A stretch of 64,000 nt of DNA. It comes from Pedobacter kyungheensis. Its GTDB lineage: Bacteria; Bacteroidota; Bacteroidia; Sphingobacteriales; Sphingobacteriaceae. Each line of letters opens with the position of its first letter. Within the stretch, counting starts at the first letter, position 1. The DNA lies in contig NZ_JSYN01000019.1 in assembly GCF_000812965.1 (NCBI RefSeq), positions 1 to 64,000 on the forward strand, written 5' to 3'. The translations under genes and the position numbers were made by a program. A model generated the notes under the pieces. It did not search any database. It saw nothing but the letters and a program-made list of their open reading frames with translations, and had not been told where the DNA came from. Below, in pieces: positions 1 to 8,222 of this stretch.

Positions 1-80
1 CGTCATGCTGAACTTGTTTCAGCATCTCATTCTAAAAGAGACCATGAAATAAATCCGATAGTTATCGGATCAGAGTGACG
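1..80. repeat. Dispersed hairpin repeat, family A
   Basis: The first 80 bases start with cgtcatgctgaa and end with gtgacg, so the ends are complementary. An inner palindrome ccgatagttatcgg lies at 56-69. A second copy with the same opening words lies at 1150-1212. There is no coding sequence. I read it as a dispersed intergenic palindrome; its wider copy number cannot be seen here. Confidence 0.7.
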
Positions 81-98
81 CATTTATAAGTAATTTGG

Positions 99-1124
99 TT
101 AGTACCTAAACTCCTTCACTACCTCAATCGCATATTTTACATTATCGAAAGGAATATCAGGCATAATGCCATGACCCAAGTTAAAGATAAAGCCTTCGGT
201 ACCGCGCATACGCTCGAATAATTTGTGAATCTGCGCTTTAATCACCGCTTTATCCGCATATAAAATGTGTGGGTCTAAATTACCTTGTACGGCAATACCT
301 TTTGGTAAAGCATTTTTAATATTCAATAAATCAGCATTCCAGTCAACCGAAATTACATCTGGCTTAGCTTCGGCCATAATTGGGGCAAAAACCGAACTGC
401 CTTTACAGAAAGAAATAACCGGAATGTCTTTTCTGTTTAAGTTGGCAATAATTTCCTGAATGTAACGGTGCGAAAACTCCTGATAATCGTTCCATGATAA
501 AGCCAAAGCCCAGCTGTCGAAAATTTGAAGTGCATTTACACCAGCAGCAATCTGCAGGTTAAGATAATCGGCAGTTACTTTGGCAATTTTAGCCAAAAGT
601 TTGTGCGCCAGCTCAGGCTGGTTGTGTATAAAAAGCTTGGTTAACTTAAAATCTTTAGATGAACCACCTTCAATTAAATAGCTCATTACGGTAAAAGGAG
701 CACCGGCAAAACCGATTAACGGAATCCTGTTATCCAAACGTTGCTGAATCACTTTAATCGCATCAGCTACATATTGTAATTCGCTTAAACAATCTACATT
801 CAGGTTTTCGATATCCTGAGCGGTACGTACCGGGTTGGCAAATTTTGGTCCAACGCCCTGGGTAAAACTTAAGTCGCCACCCATGGCCTCGCCTGTTACC
901 AAAATATCACAGAATAAAATTGCAGCATCAATATCCAGTAAATCAACAGGCAACATCGTTACATCTGCAGCAATTTCTGGGGTTTTACACATCTCTAAAA
1001 AAGAGTATTTGTTTTTAATCTCCCAATATTGCGGCATAAAACGGCCTGCCTGGCGCATCATCCACACGGGTGGACGTTCTGTTTGTTTTGAAAATGCTGC
1101 GTCTAAAAATAAATTATTCTTCAT
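99..1124 (-). CDS. hemE: Uroporphyrinogen decarboxylase
   Basis: HemE removes the four acetate carboxyls of uroporphyrinogen III to give coproporphyrinogen III in the cytoplasm. The protein carries the family signature RQAGRFMPQYW near its N-terminus, the substrate-binding stretch GFAGAPFTVMSYLIEGG and a conserved C-terminal NLGHGI. Its length of about 341 residues is normal for the family. I chose the ATG at 1124 because MKNNLFLDAAF matches usual family starts; an upstream ATG at 1145 would add seven unlikely residues. It is the last gene of the minus-strand haem block, but a terminator-like hairpin at 1245-1294 separates it from the two-component operon, so it probably has its own promoter. 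Confidence 0.96.
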   Translation of the reverse strand: MKNNLFLDAAFSKQTERPPVWMMRQAGRFMPQYWEIKNKYSFLEMCKTPEIAADVTMLPVDLLDIDAAILFCDILVTGEAMGGDLSFTQGVGPKFANPVRTAQDIENLNVDCLSELQYVADAIKVIQQRLDNRIPLIGFAGAPFTVMSYLIEGGSSKDFKLTKLFIHNQPELAHKLLAKIAKVTADYLNLQIAAGVNALQIFDSWALALSWNDYQEFSHRYIQEIIANLNRKDIPVISFCKGSSVFAPIMAEAKPDVISVDWNADLLNIKNALPKGIAVQGNLDPHILYADKAVIKAQIHKLFERMRGTEGFIFNLGHGIMPDIPFDNVKYAIEVVKEFRY

Positions 1125-1149
1125 GATTTGTATTTGGTACTTCATTTAT

Positions 1150-1212
1150 CGTCATGCTGAATTTATTTCAGCATCTCTGTTTAGCTAGATCCTGAAATCG
1201 CTCAGGATGACG
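1150..1212. repeat. Dispersed hairpin repeat, family A (second copy)
   Basis: The sequence opens with cgtcatgctgaa and closes with caggatgacg, giving complementary ends like the copy at 1-80. It lies in the 5' leader of hemE, between the predicted promoter and the start codon, so it would be transcribed in the hemE message. Confidence 0.65.
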
Positions 1213-1235
1213 ATTGAGCTAAAATTTTAATTTTG

Positions 1236-1243
1236 CAAAGGTA
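1236..1243 (-). promoter_or_regulatory. Candidate hemE promoter, -7 element
   Basis: The minus strand reads TACCTTTG, which fits the Bacteroidota -7 consensus TAnnTTTG. Transcription would start near 1229, giving a leader of about 105 bases that includes the family A repeat. No clean -33 TTG at the usual distance was found, so support is partial. Confidence 0.4.
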
Positions 1244-1244
1244 T

Positions 1245-1294
1245 AAATAAAAAAAAAACGAAGTACCTTTTTATTGCTAAACTGGCGCTTCGTT
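1245..1294 (-). terminator. Terminator after the kinase/regulator/TPR operon
   Basis: On the minus strand, arms containing aacgaag and cttcgtt enclose a loop and are followed directly by a run of about ten T. This is the form of a Rho-independent terminator. It lies just after the TPR gene stop and before hemE. Confidence 0.55.
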
Positions 1295-1316
1295 GTTCAA
1301 AATGACAATAGTCCTA

Positions 1317-1832
1317 TTATATTTTGCTGATTTCCTTTTCTATTTTTACAATAATATCTTTCGACCTTTGTGTTTCGGCCAGTTCTTTGGCTAATTTGGT
1401 ATAAGCTTCAGCCCTTTCCCTGTCTTTTTTACGCAGTGCCAGGTTAGCCAGATGAATCAGCACATAAGCTTTCTCATTCTTTCCTCCTATCGGAAAACGG
1501 CTGGCCAATTGAAAGTGATACTCGGCTTTATCCCAGTCTTGTTCTTTCAATGCCATGTTGCCTTGCATAAATTCGTAGTAACCTCTGCGGCTTTTGGCTA
1601 AACGTTCTGGTTTGGTTACTTCGGCCAGCAAGACTTTGGTTTTACCAAATTCGTTGTTTTTGAAATGCTTCGAAGCCATTAAAACAGAACTGTGTTTAAA
1701 GTGGCTCCATATCACAAAGGCCAGTAAAAGTGCAGAAAGTGCTGCTAACTGGTATTGATGGTAAAAAACACAAACCAAACCTGCCAGCAGAAAAACTGCC
1801 ATTAAAGCATACCTGCCGTTATTATTGTACAT
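1317..1832 (-). CDS. Membrane protein with TPR-like helical repeats
   Basis: The 171-residue protein starts with two hydrophobic helices (about residues 8-25 and 28-45). A soluble tail follows whose repeated helix pairs (GYYEFMQGNMALKEQDWDKA, then LIHLANLALRKKDRERAEAY) look like tetratricopeptide repeats. Its start overlaps the response-regulator stop by one base (TAATG), so the two are translationally coupled. A role as an accessory or output protein of the two-component system is an inference from position only. Function is not known from sequence. Confidence 0.8.
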   Translation of the reverse strand: MYNNNGRYALMAVFLLAGLVCVFYHQYQLAALSALLLAFVIWSHFKHSSVLMASKHFKNNEFGKTKVLLAEVTKPERLAKSRRGYYEFMQGNMALKEQDWDKAEYHFQLASRFPIGGKNEKAYVLIHLANLALRKKDRERAEAYTKLAKELAETQRSKDIIVKIEKEISKI

Positions 1833-2536
1833 TAATGACTATCGGTAAATTTATAACCTACCCCACGGATAGAGTGAAAATAAACTGGATTTTTTTGATC
1901 CGGTTCAAAATACTTACGGAAAGTTAAAATGAAGTTATCGATCGTTCTGGTTGAAGGATAAACATCATAATTCCATACGGTTTCTAAAATCTGCTCTCTC
2001 GAAACGGCATCGTTTTTACGCTCAATTAAGAGTTTCAACAACATGGTTTCTTTTTTGGTTAACGGTGTAATGGTACCATCATCGTGTTTCAATTCAAAAG
2101 AGTTAAAATAGATGGTTTTATCGCCAATTTTGTAAGAGTTTAATTCTTTTAAATCGTCAGATTTTAAACTGCGTTTAACCAAAATACCCACACGAAGAAT
2201 CAATTCTTCTAAGTTAAATGGTTTAACCAAATAATCGTCGGCTCCTTTTTTTAGCCCTAAAACACGGTCTTCTGAAGTGTTTTTAGCTGTTAAAAACATA
2301 ATCGGAACTTCTGCATTTTCTAAACGTATGGTTTCGCAAACCTGGAAGCCATCCATTTCGGGTAGCATTACATCTAATACGATCAGATTAAAACGTTCTT
2401 CTTTAAATACTTTAAGAGCGGTTTTGCCATCTTTAACGGCATGAACTTTATATCCTTCAAGTTCGAGGTTTAATTTAATAGCATCTAACAAGTGATCCTC
2501 GTCTTCTACCAATAGAATTCTTAATTTTTGTGACAT
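1832..2536 (-). CDS. OmpR-family response regulator
   Basis: The 234-residue protein has an N-terminal receiver domain with the acidic pair near residues 11-14, phospho-acceptor Asp55 in LIVLDVMLPEMDG, Thr83 and Lys105 (LVKPF). A C-terminal winged-helix OmpR/PhoB DNA-binding domain follows (LTKKETMLLKLL, then TRTIDNFI and IRGVGYKF). It lies 8 bases after the sensor kinase gene and overlaps the TPR gene by one base, so the three form one operon. Kinase and regulator are very likely cognate. Being set between hemL and hemE hints at a link to haem status, but no target is visible. Confidence 0.93.
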   Translation of the reverse strand: MSQKLRILLVEDEDHLLDAIKLNLELEGYKVHAVKDGKTALKVFKEERFNLIVLDVMLPEMDGFQVCETIRLENAEVPIMFLTAKNTSEDRVLGLKKGADDYLVKPFNLEELILRVGILVKRSLKSDDLKELNSYKIGDKTIYFNSFELKHDDGTITPLTKKETMLLKLLIERKNDAVSREQILETVWNYDVYPSTRTIDNFILTFRKYFEPDQKNPVYFHSIRGVGYKFTDSH

Positions 2537-2544
2537 AATTGAGA

Positions 2545-3411
2545 TTAACTAAATGTTACTTCAAAAATACTTCCCTGGGGCAGATTGTCTTTTACTGTAA
2601 TATCTGCATCATGGTATTGTAAAACCTCTTTCACAATAAACAAGCCTAAACCTGTTCCTTTCGCTTTTCTGACATTCTCGTTACCAACGCGGTAAAACTT
2701 ATCAAATATCAACATTTTTTCGGCATCTGAAATACCTGGCCCTTTATCCATTACACTGAGGTGAATATGCCCGTCCATTTCGTTTAAATGCACATTTATC
2801 TCATCGCAAGGGTTAGAATACTTAACCGCATTTTCGATTAAATTGGTCACTACTGACGATAAGGCAAATTTGTCACCCACAAGCTGCAAATTTGGCTGAA
2901 TTTTAGCATTAATGATCTGCTCACAGCCGCACGAGTGTACTTGTAAACGGTCGGTAATTTTAGCCACCAGCTCCGAAAAGTTAAATGGCTCTTTTGGGAA
3001 ACTATACGAACGGTTTTCGATCTTGGTTGCCAGCAGCATATTCTCGACCAAATCATCCAAACGTTCAATATCTTTTAACGAATTATTGAGCAAAGAAACC
3101 TGTCTGGCTTTATCCAAATCGCGCTTAACAATGGTTTGTATAGAAAGCTTAATGGCTGCCAGCGGCGATTTTAACTCGTGTGTAATCGACATGAGGAAAT
3201 TTTGCTGCTGTTCCCGCAACTTATCTTCACGTTTTAAGGATTGGTGTAAAAAATAACCACCAAAGCATAACAAAAATAAAAATACCGACCCCTCGCCCAT
3301 AATCATTGTCATGCGGCTTGGTTGCAAACGCACCACCAAAGTACCCCACGAAATGAGCTGAATTAATGCGTAAAGCAGTAATGCGTAAAATATGATTATA
3401 GATTTCTTCAT
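2545..3411 (-). CDS. Sensor histidine kinase
   Basis: The 288-residue membrane kinase has two predicted membrane helices (about residues 4-24 and 40-56) with only a short segment between them, so it lacks a large periplasmic sensor. The dimerisation/phospho-acceptor motif SITHELKSPLAAIKL places the phosphorylated His at residue 78. The ATPase domain has N-box LIENAVKYSN, G1 MDKGPGIS and G2 GTGLGLFIVKEV. The small extracytoplasmic part suggests it senses a membrane signal or a partner protein. It is the first gene of the kinase/regulator/TPR operon. Confidence 0.93.
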   Translation of the reverse strand: MKKSIIIFYALLLYALIQLISWGTLVVRLQPSRMTMIMGEGSVFLFLLCFGGYFLHQSLKREDKLREQQQNFLMSITHELKSPLAAIKLSIQTIVKRDLDKARQVSLLNNSLKDIERLDDLVENMLLATKIENRSYSFPKEPFNFSELVAKITDRLQVHSCGCEQIINAKIQPNLQLVGDKFALSSVVTNLIENAVKYSNPCDEINVHLNEMDGHIHLSVMDKGPGISDAEKMLIFDKFYRVGNENVRKAKGTGLGLFIVKEVLQYHDADITVKDNLPQGSIFEVTFS

Positions 3412-3485
3412 TTATTCCTTCGGATTGATTCCACAGATTTGTTTGATTACACCGATTTGTTCTTCTTACCAACCATAGCAAATAG

Positions 3486-3605
3486 CATTAAGATTGCCCG
3501 CCTATAATCAGCAGGCTTTGTCGTTCCTCTTCGCAATGACGGTTCCCGAACAACCTCTCTGTTCTCTATGAAAACTCTGCGTTCTCTGTGGTTAAACAAT
3601 AAAGC
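3486..3605. repeat. Dispersed intergenic repeats between hemL and the kinase
   Basis: The gap holds words seen as repeat families elsewhere in the window: ctttgtcgttcctcttcgca followed by atgacgg (compare cttcgcaatgacgacc near 30656), and ctctgcgttctctgtggtta, which resembles the tttgcgctctttgcgcc type near 8180 and the tctttgtggtaaac type near 49130. No gene is seen. Confidence 0.5.
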
Positions 3606-3610
3606 CTCTT

Positions 3611-4981
3611 TTATTTCTTAAACACTAAATCTAAAGCCTCAAATATTGCACGTTTCGCTTTCTCCAGCTCAATCTTGGTATGTGCTGAAGATACGAAACC
3701 AACTTCATATCCCGATGGGCCTAAATAAATTCCGCGGTTTAATAATTCGCGATGCATAATTTTAAATTTCTCCATGCTGCCCGCGTCAATATCATCGGCC
3801 GACTGGATTTTATCTTTATCAGTAAAGGCAAACCAAAAGATAGAACCAATGGTAAACACTTTAAATTTATAGTTACGCGCAGTGGCAAAACGTTGAATGC
3901 TGGCCACAAATTCCTGTGCTTTGTTATTTAAATCTTTATAGAAGCCAGATTTGCTCAGCTCGGTCAAAGTAGCAATTCCTGCCGCCATGGCTACGGGATT
4001 ACCAGATAAAGTTCCGGCCTGGTAAACACCTCCATCAGGAGAAATATGTGCCATAATTTCGGCACGTGCACCATACATACCCACAGGTAAACCACCGCCA
4101 ATAATTTTTCCGTAAGTTACAATATCAGGGGTAATGCCATAATGTGCAGCAGCACCTTCAAAACCAACCCTGAATCCGGTAATTACTTCATCAAAAATTA
4201 AAAGCGAACCATTATCGGTACAAATTTTACGCAAGAATTGGATATATTCTTCATCCTGCATAATTAAGCCGTTATTGGCCGGAATACCTTCAATAATTAC
4301 TGCAGCAATCTGATCTTTAAACTGCTCAAAAGCCTGTTCAATGGCTGTTTTGTCATTCAACGGAACAACGATGGTTTCTTCAGCAAAAGATTTAGGTACC
4401 CCTGCCGATGAAGTTTCGCCAAAGGTTACCAGGCCCGAACCAGCCTTTACCAGCAACGAATCGCTGTGACCATGGTAGCAACCTTCGAACTTTAAAATTT
4501 TATCGCGACCGGTAAAACCACGGGCCAAACGAATGGCCGACATTACGGCCTCGGTACCTGAGCTGGTAAAACGGATTTTTTCTACAAAACGGTTGTTTTT
4601 GATAATCAACTCTGCCAGTTCATTTTCTAAAGCCGTAGGTGCACCAAAGCTCATACCATTCTGCATTACTTCGGTTACTTTCTCTCTGATTTTCGGATTA
4701 TTGTGTCCTAAAATCAGTGGCCCCCAGCTGCCGCAGAAATCGATAAACTGATTGCCATCGGCATCCCAGATAAAGCAGCCATCACCTTTCTCGATGAAAA
4801 GCGGTGTGCCATAAACAGATTTAAAAGCCCTTACAGGCGAGTTTACCCCACCCGGGAAATACGTTTTTGATTTTTCGTACAATTCGGCAGATTTTACCCT
4901 CGAAATATCAGGTTTGCTGCCCGTATTTACCGGAATATCGGCTTCGTTACCTGAAAACATTTTTTTTAATGAATCTAACAT
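3611..4981 (-). CDS. hemL: Glutamate-1-semialdehyde 2,1-aminomutase
   Basis: HemL converts glutamate-1-semialdehyde to 5-aminolevulinate, the step after HemA in the C5 pathway, using pyridoxal phosphate. Visible motifs are FPGGVNSPVRAF near the N-terminus, SSGTEAVMSAIRLARGFTGR, the PLP-proximal FDEVITGFR, and TYGKIIGGGLPVG with the Schiff-base lysine. I start it at the ATG at 4981 (MLDSLKKMFSG); an upstream in-frame ATG at 5044 would add 21 residues encoded by the AAGG-type repeat, which is unlikely to be real coding. Length is then 456 residues, slightly long because of a 30-residue N-terminal extension. Confidence 0.95.
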   Translation of the reverse strand: MLDSLKKMFSGNEADIPVNTGSKPDISRVKSAELYEKSKTYFPGGVNSPVRAFKSVYGTPLFIEKGDGCFIWDADGNQFIDFCGSWGPLILGHNNPKIREKVTEVMQNGMSFGAPTALENELAELIIKNNRFVEKIRFTSSGTEAVMSAIRLARGFTGRDKILKFEGCYHGHSDSLLVKAGSGLVTFGETSSAGVPKSFAEETIVVPLNDKTAIEQAFEQFKDQIAAVIIEGIPANNGLIMQDEEYIQFLRKICTDNGSLLIFDEVITGFRVGFEGAAAHYGITPDIVTYGKIIGGGLPVGMYGARAEIMAHISPDGGVYQAGTLSGNPVAMAAGIATLTELSKSGFYKDLNNKAQEFVASIQRFATARNYKFKVFTIGSIFWFAFTDKDKIQSADDIDAGSMEKFKIMHRELLNRGIYLGPSGYEVGFVSSAHTKIELEKAKRAIFEALDLVFKK

Positions 4982-4986
4982 CTTTT

Positions 4987-5130
4987 TAAGGTATAAGGTA
5001 AAAGGCTTAAGGTTTAAGGCAAAAGCCAAAAACTTATAAAGCACCAGGTACCTATGTATTATTTATAAAAATGGAAATATGGGATTTGCAGGAAAACCTT
5101 AAGCCTTAAACCCTCAACCTTCCACCTCTA
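4987..5130. repeat. Family B (AAGGTTTAAGG-type) repeat, inverted pair
   Basis: The hemB-hemL gap carries aggtataaggtaaaaggctt at its left and ccttaagccttaaaccctca at its right, in opposite orientation, so the transcript could fold into a long imperfect hairpin. The same words recur at 6289-6320, 15613-15665 and 24962-25034. Confidence 0.6.
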
Positions 5131-6096
5131 TAGCCAATTATTATTTAAAATATCTTTAATGTGGTAAGTAGTAATAATACTTGCTCCGGCTCTTGCGAAG
5201 GCGTGCATGGTTTCCATAACCACTTTTTGTTCGTCAATCCAACCGCGTTCGGCTGCTGCTTTTACCATCGAGTATTCGCCCGAAACATTGTAAACGGCAA
5301 TTGGTAAATTGGTGTCTTGTTTTAAGCGCTGAATGATGTCGAGATAGGCTAATCCGGGTTTTACCATTAAAACATCGGCTCCTTCCTGCTCATCTAATTG
5401 CGCTTCGCGTAAAGCTTCCAACGGGTTTCTGAAATCCATCTGGTATGCTTTTCTGTCGCCTTTGCTTGGCGCACAATCGGCAGCCTCTCTGAAAGGGCCA
5501 TAATAAGCAGAAGCAAACTTGGTTGCGTGGCTCATGATAGCAGCATTTACAAAACCATTTTCATCTAAAAGATTGCGCATGGCAGCAATCCTTCCATCCA
5601 TCATATCCGAAGGCGCAAACATATCAGCACCAGCCTCTGCATGCGTTAAGGCCATTTTGGCAATCACTTCAACCGTTTTATCGTTCTGCACGTAATCGTT
5701 CTCCAAAATGCCGCAGTGCCCATGCGTGGTGTACGAACACACACAAACATCGGTTACAACATATAAATCTTCGCCAAATTGTTTTTTAAGCTCACGAACT
5801 GCAGTTGGTACAAGCGAATGATCGTGATAAGCCGATTTGGCATCAGCCGACTTTTCGTCGCCAACCCCAAATAACATAATTTTGTTGAGCCCTTTTTTTA
5901 ATCCGGCTTCTACATCTTGCACCAGGGTATCAACCGAATAATGGTTAACACCTGGCATGGCATCAATAGCATGGGTAACATTTTTACCAGGCACCACAAA
6001 ATAAGGGTACACAAACATATCTTTTGATAACCGGGTTTCGGCCACCATCTCTCTCACTAATGGATTTTTTCTTAATCTACGCGGACGATGTAACAT
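5128..6096 (-). CDS. hemB: Delta-aminolevulinic acid dehydratase (porphobilinogen synthase)
   Basis: HemB condenses two 5-aminolevulinates into porphobilinogen. Active-site lysines are visible in SHATKFASAYYGPF and DVLMVKPGLAYLD. The metal site DVCVCSYTTHGHCG has three cysteines, pointing to the zinc-dependent type. The start at 6096 (MLHRPRRLRKN) matches family starts; the ATG at 6117 would add seven residues encoded by the repeat-rich spacer. Length is about 322 residues, as expected. It lies between hemCD and hemL on the same strand. Confidence 0.96.
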   Translation of the reverse strand: MLHRPRRLRKNPLVREMVAETRLSKDMFVYPYFVVPGKNVTHAIDAMPGVNHYSVDTLVQDVEAGLKKGLNKIMLFGVGDEKSADAKSAYHDHSLVPTAVRELKKQFGEDLYVVTDVCVCSYTTHGHCGILENDYVQNDKTVEVIAKMALTHAEAGADMFAPSDMMDGRIAAMRNLLDENGFVNAAIMSHATKFASAYYGPFREAADCAPSKGDRKAYQMDFRNPLEALREAQLDEQEGADVLMVKPGLAYLDIIQRLKQDTNLPIAVYNVSGEYSMVKAAAERGWIDEQKVVMETMHAFARAGASIITTYHIKDILNNNWL

Positions 6097-6102
6097 TTTT
6101 TG

Positions 6103-6320
6103 TATTATTAGTATCAAGTATCATGATTTTAGTATCAAGACCTGAATATTTTATTGTATTTAGTATCAAGACTTGAGATTCGGGTATCAAGACTTGAGTA
6201 TCTTTTTACTCCCTTGCGGGATGCTCAAACGGATCTTTGGATGATATTTGGATAAATTATTACAGAATAAAAATCTTTTAGCTTAAAAAACCTTACACCC
6301 TATACCTCAAACCCTTCCTA
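6103..6320. repeat. Spacer with agtatcaagact direct repeats and a family B tract
   Basis: Between hemCD and hemB, the word agtatcaagac or close variants occur four times at 6110-6200, spaced irregularly. At 6289-6320 there is a family B tract (ccttacaccctatacctcaa). No gene is seen in the 220 bases. Confidence 0.55.
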
Positions 6321-7898
6321 TCTCATCTCTATCCCAAACACCGCTTCGGCCAATCCAATTTCATCGGGCGAATAAGGCAAAGCATATTTCACCCCCATTT
6401 CGTCGAATTTCTTACCAGTAGAGTTACCAATGGCAATTACCTGCTGACCAGGCTCCAATAAATTATCGGCGAAATAAGCATCCACGTTCGATGGGCTGGT
6501 AAAAATCAGCACATCGGCATAGCTCTGGTCGATATCATCTTCAATTACCGTTTCGTAAATCGGTAAGTCGATAATTTTAGCATCTGCCGGCAACGACTTC
6601 TGGATTGATTGTAGTGAATCCTGTGCACGTGGGAATAAAATTTGCTGTCCGCCAACCAATTTTGCAAAATCTTCAGCAACTTCGGTAATATCGCCACTTG
6701 CACCAACAAAATCGGCAAAATGGTTAAACTTACGTAAAGCATCTTCTGAGCCTCTGCCTACCACACCAAACTTGGTTTTCTTTGGCAGCACTGGTTTCAG
6801 GTTGAAAAAGTATTCGACACTGTTTCGGCTGCTGAAGAAAATCCAATCTACATGACGCAGAATAAACTGATCTAAAACGGTAACAATCGGGAACGTACGG
6901 ATTAATGAACGTCCTTCAATTTCAATATCATTATTTTCTAATGCACGGCGGAAATAACTGTGTTCGCCAATTTCGCGGGAAATGAAAACCTTTGCCGGTT
7001 TTTTTCTTTCTGCATTGAACTTGGCCACAATTTTTTCGGCCAGGCCTTCTGTTGTTTCGGCACGTAAAAACAAACGTTCAGGAAAATGATCGGCAGTTTC
7101 GGCCTTTGCAGTCCACACTTCAAACTGGCCGTTTTCCTTTTTACAGTAACAGCCCAAAGGCATGTGACAGCCCCCTTCAAAAAGATTTAGTACTTTACGT
7201 TCAACGCCCACTTCTTCGGCAGTAGCCGGATCGTGCAGTTTTTGTAATGCATCGAAAAGTTCGGTATCATTTTCCCTGATCTGAATGGCCAGGGCACCTT
7301 GTGCAGGTGCAGGTATAAATTCGGTAGTTTCGAGTTCTTCGATGTGTAAATCGCTTACATCCAAACCTAAGCGCTTTACACCGGCCTTAGCAATTAAAAT
7401 CGCATCATAATCCTCATCGCGCAGTTTACCAATGCGGGTAGGCACGTTTCCGCGCAGATCTTCTACTTCTAAATCCGGACGTAAACCCAAAAGCTGGGCT
7501 TTACGGCGGTTAGATGAAGTACCTACCATGGCACCTTTTTTAAGCGATAGTTTCTGCGAAACATCTACACAATCTTTTAAAATTAACAGATACTCGCTCG
7601 CTTCTTCGCGTGGAGGCAAAGCCGCAATGGTTAATCCTTCAGGGTGTGTTGTAGGCAAATCTTTAAGGCAGTGTACAGCCAGATCAATTGTTCCGGCCAA
7701 AAGCTCTTCTTCCAGTTCTTTGGTAAAAAAACCTTTGCCTTCCAATTTGTCCAATCTTAAATTCAGGATTTTATCGCCCTGCGTTTTAATGATTTTTATC
7801 TCTGCTTCTATTCCAATAGCTGCCAATTCATTTTGAATATGATTAGCCTGCCATAAAGCCAGGTCGCTACCGCGTGTTCCGATGGTTAATTTCTTCAC
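6318..7898 (-). CDS. hemCD: Fused hydroxymethylbilane synthase / uroporphyrinogen-III synthase
   Basis: The 526-residue protein joins two successive haem enzymes. Residues 1-300 are HemC: TRGSDLALWQA at the start, VHCLKDLPT, GTSSNRRKAQLL and the dipyrromethane-attachment cysteine Cys244 in GGCHMPLGC. Residues about 303-526 are HemD (KVFISREI, FFSSRNSVEYF, FTSPSNVDAYF, AIGNSTGKKF). The fusion would hand the unstable hydroxymethylbilane directly to the cyclising enzyme. There is no stop or frame change across the junction. Separate hemC and hemD genes are the common arrangement; fusions are known in some bacteria. Confidence 0.94.
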   Translation of the reverse strand: MKKLTIGTRGSDLALWQANHIQNELAAIGIEAEIKIIKTQGDKILNLRLDKLEGKGFFTKELEEELLAGTIDLAVHCLKDLPTTHPEGLTIAALPPREEASEYLLILKDCVDVSQKLSLKKGAMVGTSSNRRKAQLLGLRPDLEVEDLRGNVPTRIGKLRDEDYDAILIAKAGVKRLGLDVSDLHIEELETTEFIPAPAQGALAIQIRENDTELFDALQKLHDPATAEEVGVERKVLNLFEGGCHMPLGCYCKKENGQFEVWTAKAETADHFPERLFLRAETTEGLAEKIVAKFNAERKKPAKVFISREIGEHSYFRRALENNDIEIEGRSLIRTFPIVTVLDQFILRHVDWIFFSSRNSVEYFFNLKPVLPKKTKFGVVGRGSEDALRKFNHFADFVGASGDITEVAEDFAKLVGGQQILFPRAQDSLQSIQKSLPADAKIIDLPIYETVIEDDIDQSYADVLIFTSPSNVDAYFADNLLEPGQQVIAIGNSTGKKFDEMGVKYALPYSPDEIGLAEAVFGIEMR

Positions 7899-8027
7899 TA
7901 TTAAGATTAAATGAGCTGCAAATTTAAATTAAATAGTGGTTTATACCATGATTTGTTTAAAAATGAGACAGTGAGGTTACAGAGGGCGTAATTAAGGGGA
8001 TTTCTATGACATTAGGTGATAAGCTTT

Positions 8028-8141
8028 GTCATTCTGAGTATAGCCGTGGTGTAAGATGTTACCATCTTACACTTAATCAATTTAATCAATTGTATTGAAA
8101 AACTTATTTACAATGAGATTCTTCACTGTGTTCAGAATGAC
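8028..8141. repeat. Nested intergenic repeat
   Basis: An outer pair gtcattctgag (8028) and ttcagaatgac (8131-8141) is complementary. Inside it lies a perfect 10-bp palindrome, gtgtaagatg then catcttacac, at 8049-8072 with a 4-base loop. The inner element resembles the word-palindromes at 12562 and 39667-39787, so one repeat appears inserted in another. The remaining 7899-8222 gap has no gene. Confidence 0.6.
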
Positions 8142-8169
8142 AGCAAAGGGAAAATAGTAACAATAAAAA

Positions 8170-8222
8170 ACAAATAGCTTTGCGCTCTTTGCGCCTTGGC
8201 TTTGCGTACTTTGCGGTTAAAT
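8170..8222. repeat. tttgcg-type dispersed repeat after hemA
   Basis: The sequence agctttgcgctctttgcgcc and its continuation contain four tttgcg words in 40 bases and ends at the hemA stop. It resembles similar tracts at 3560-3600 and 48940-49140. No gene is seen. Confidence 0.45.

Noticed and set aside
3227..3481. 84-residue frame over the kinase start
   Set aside because: It overlaps the well-supported kinase gene and runs into repeat DNA.
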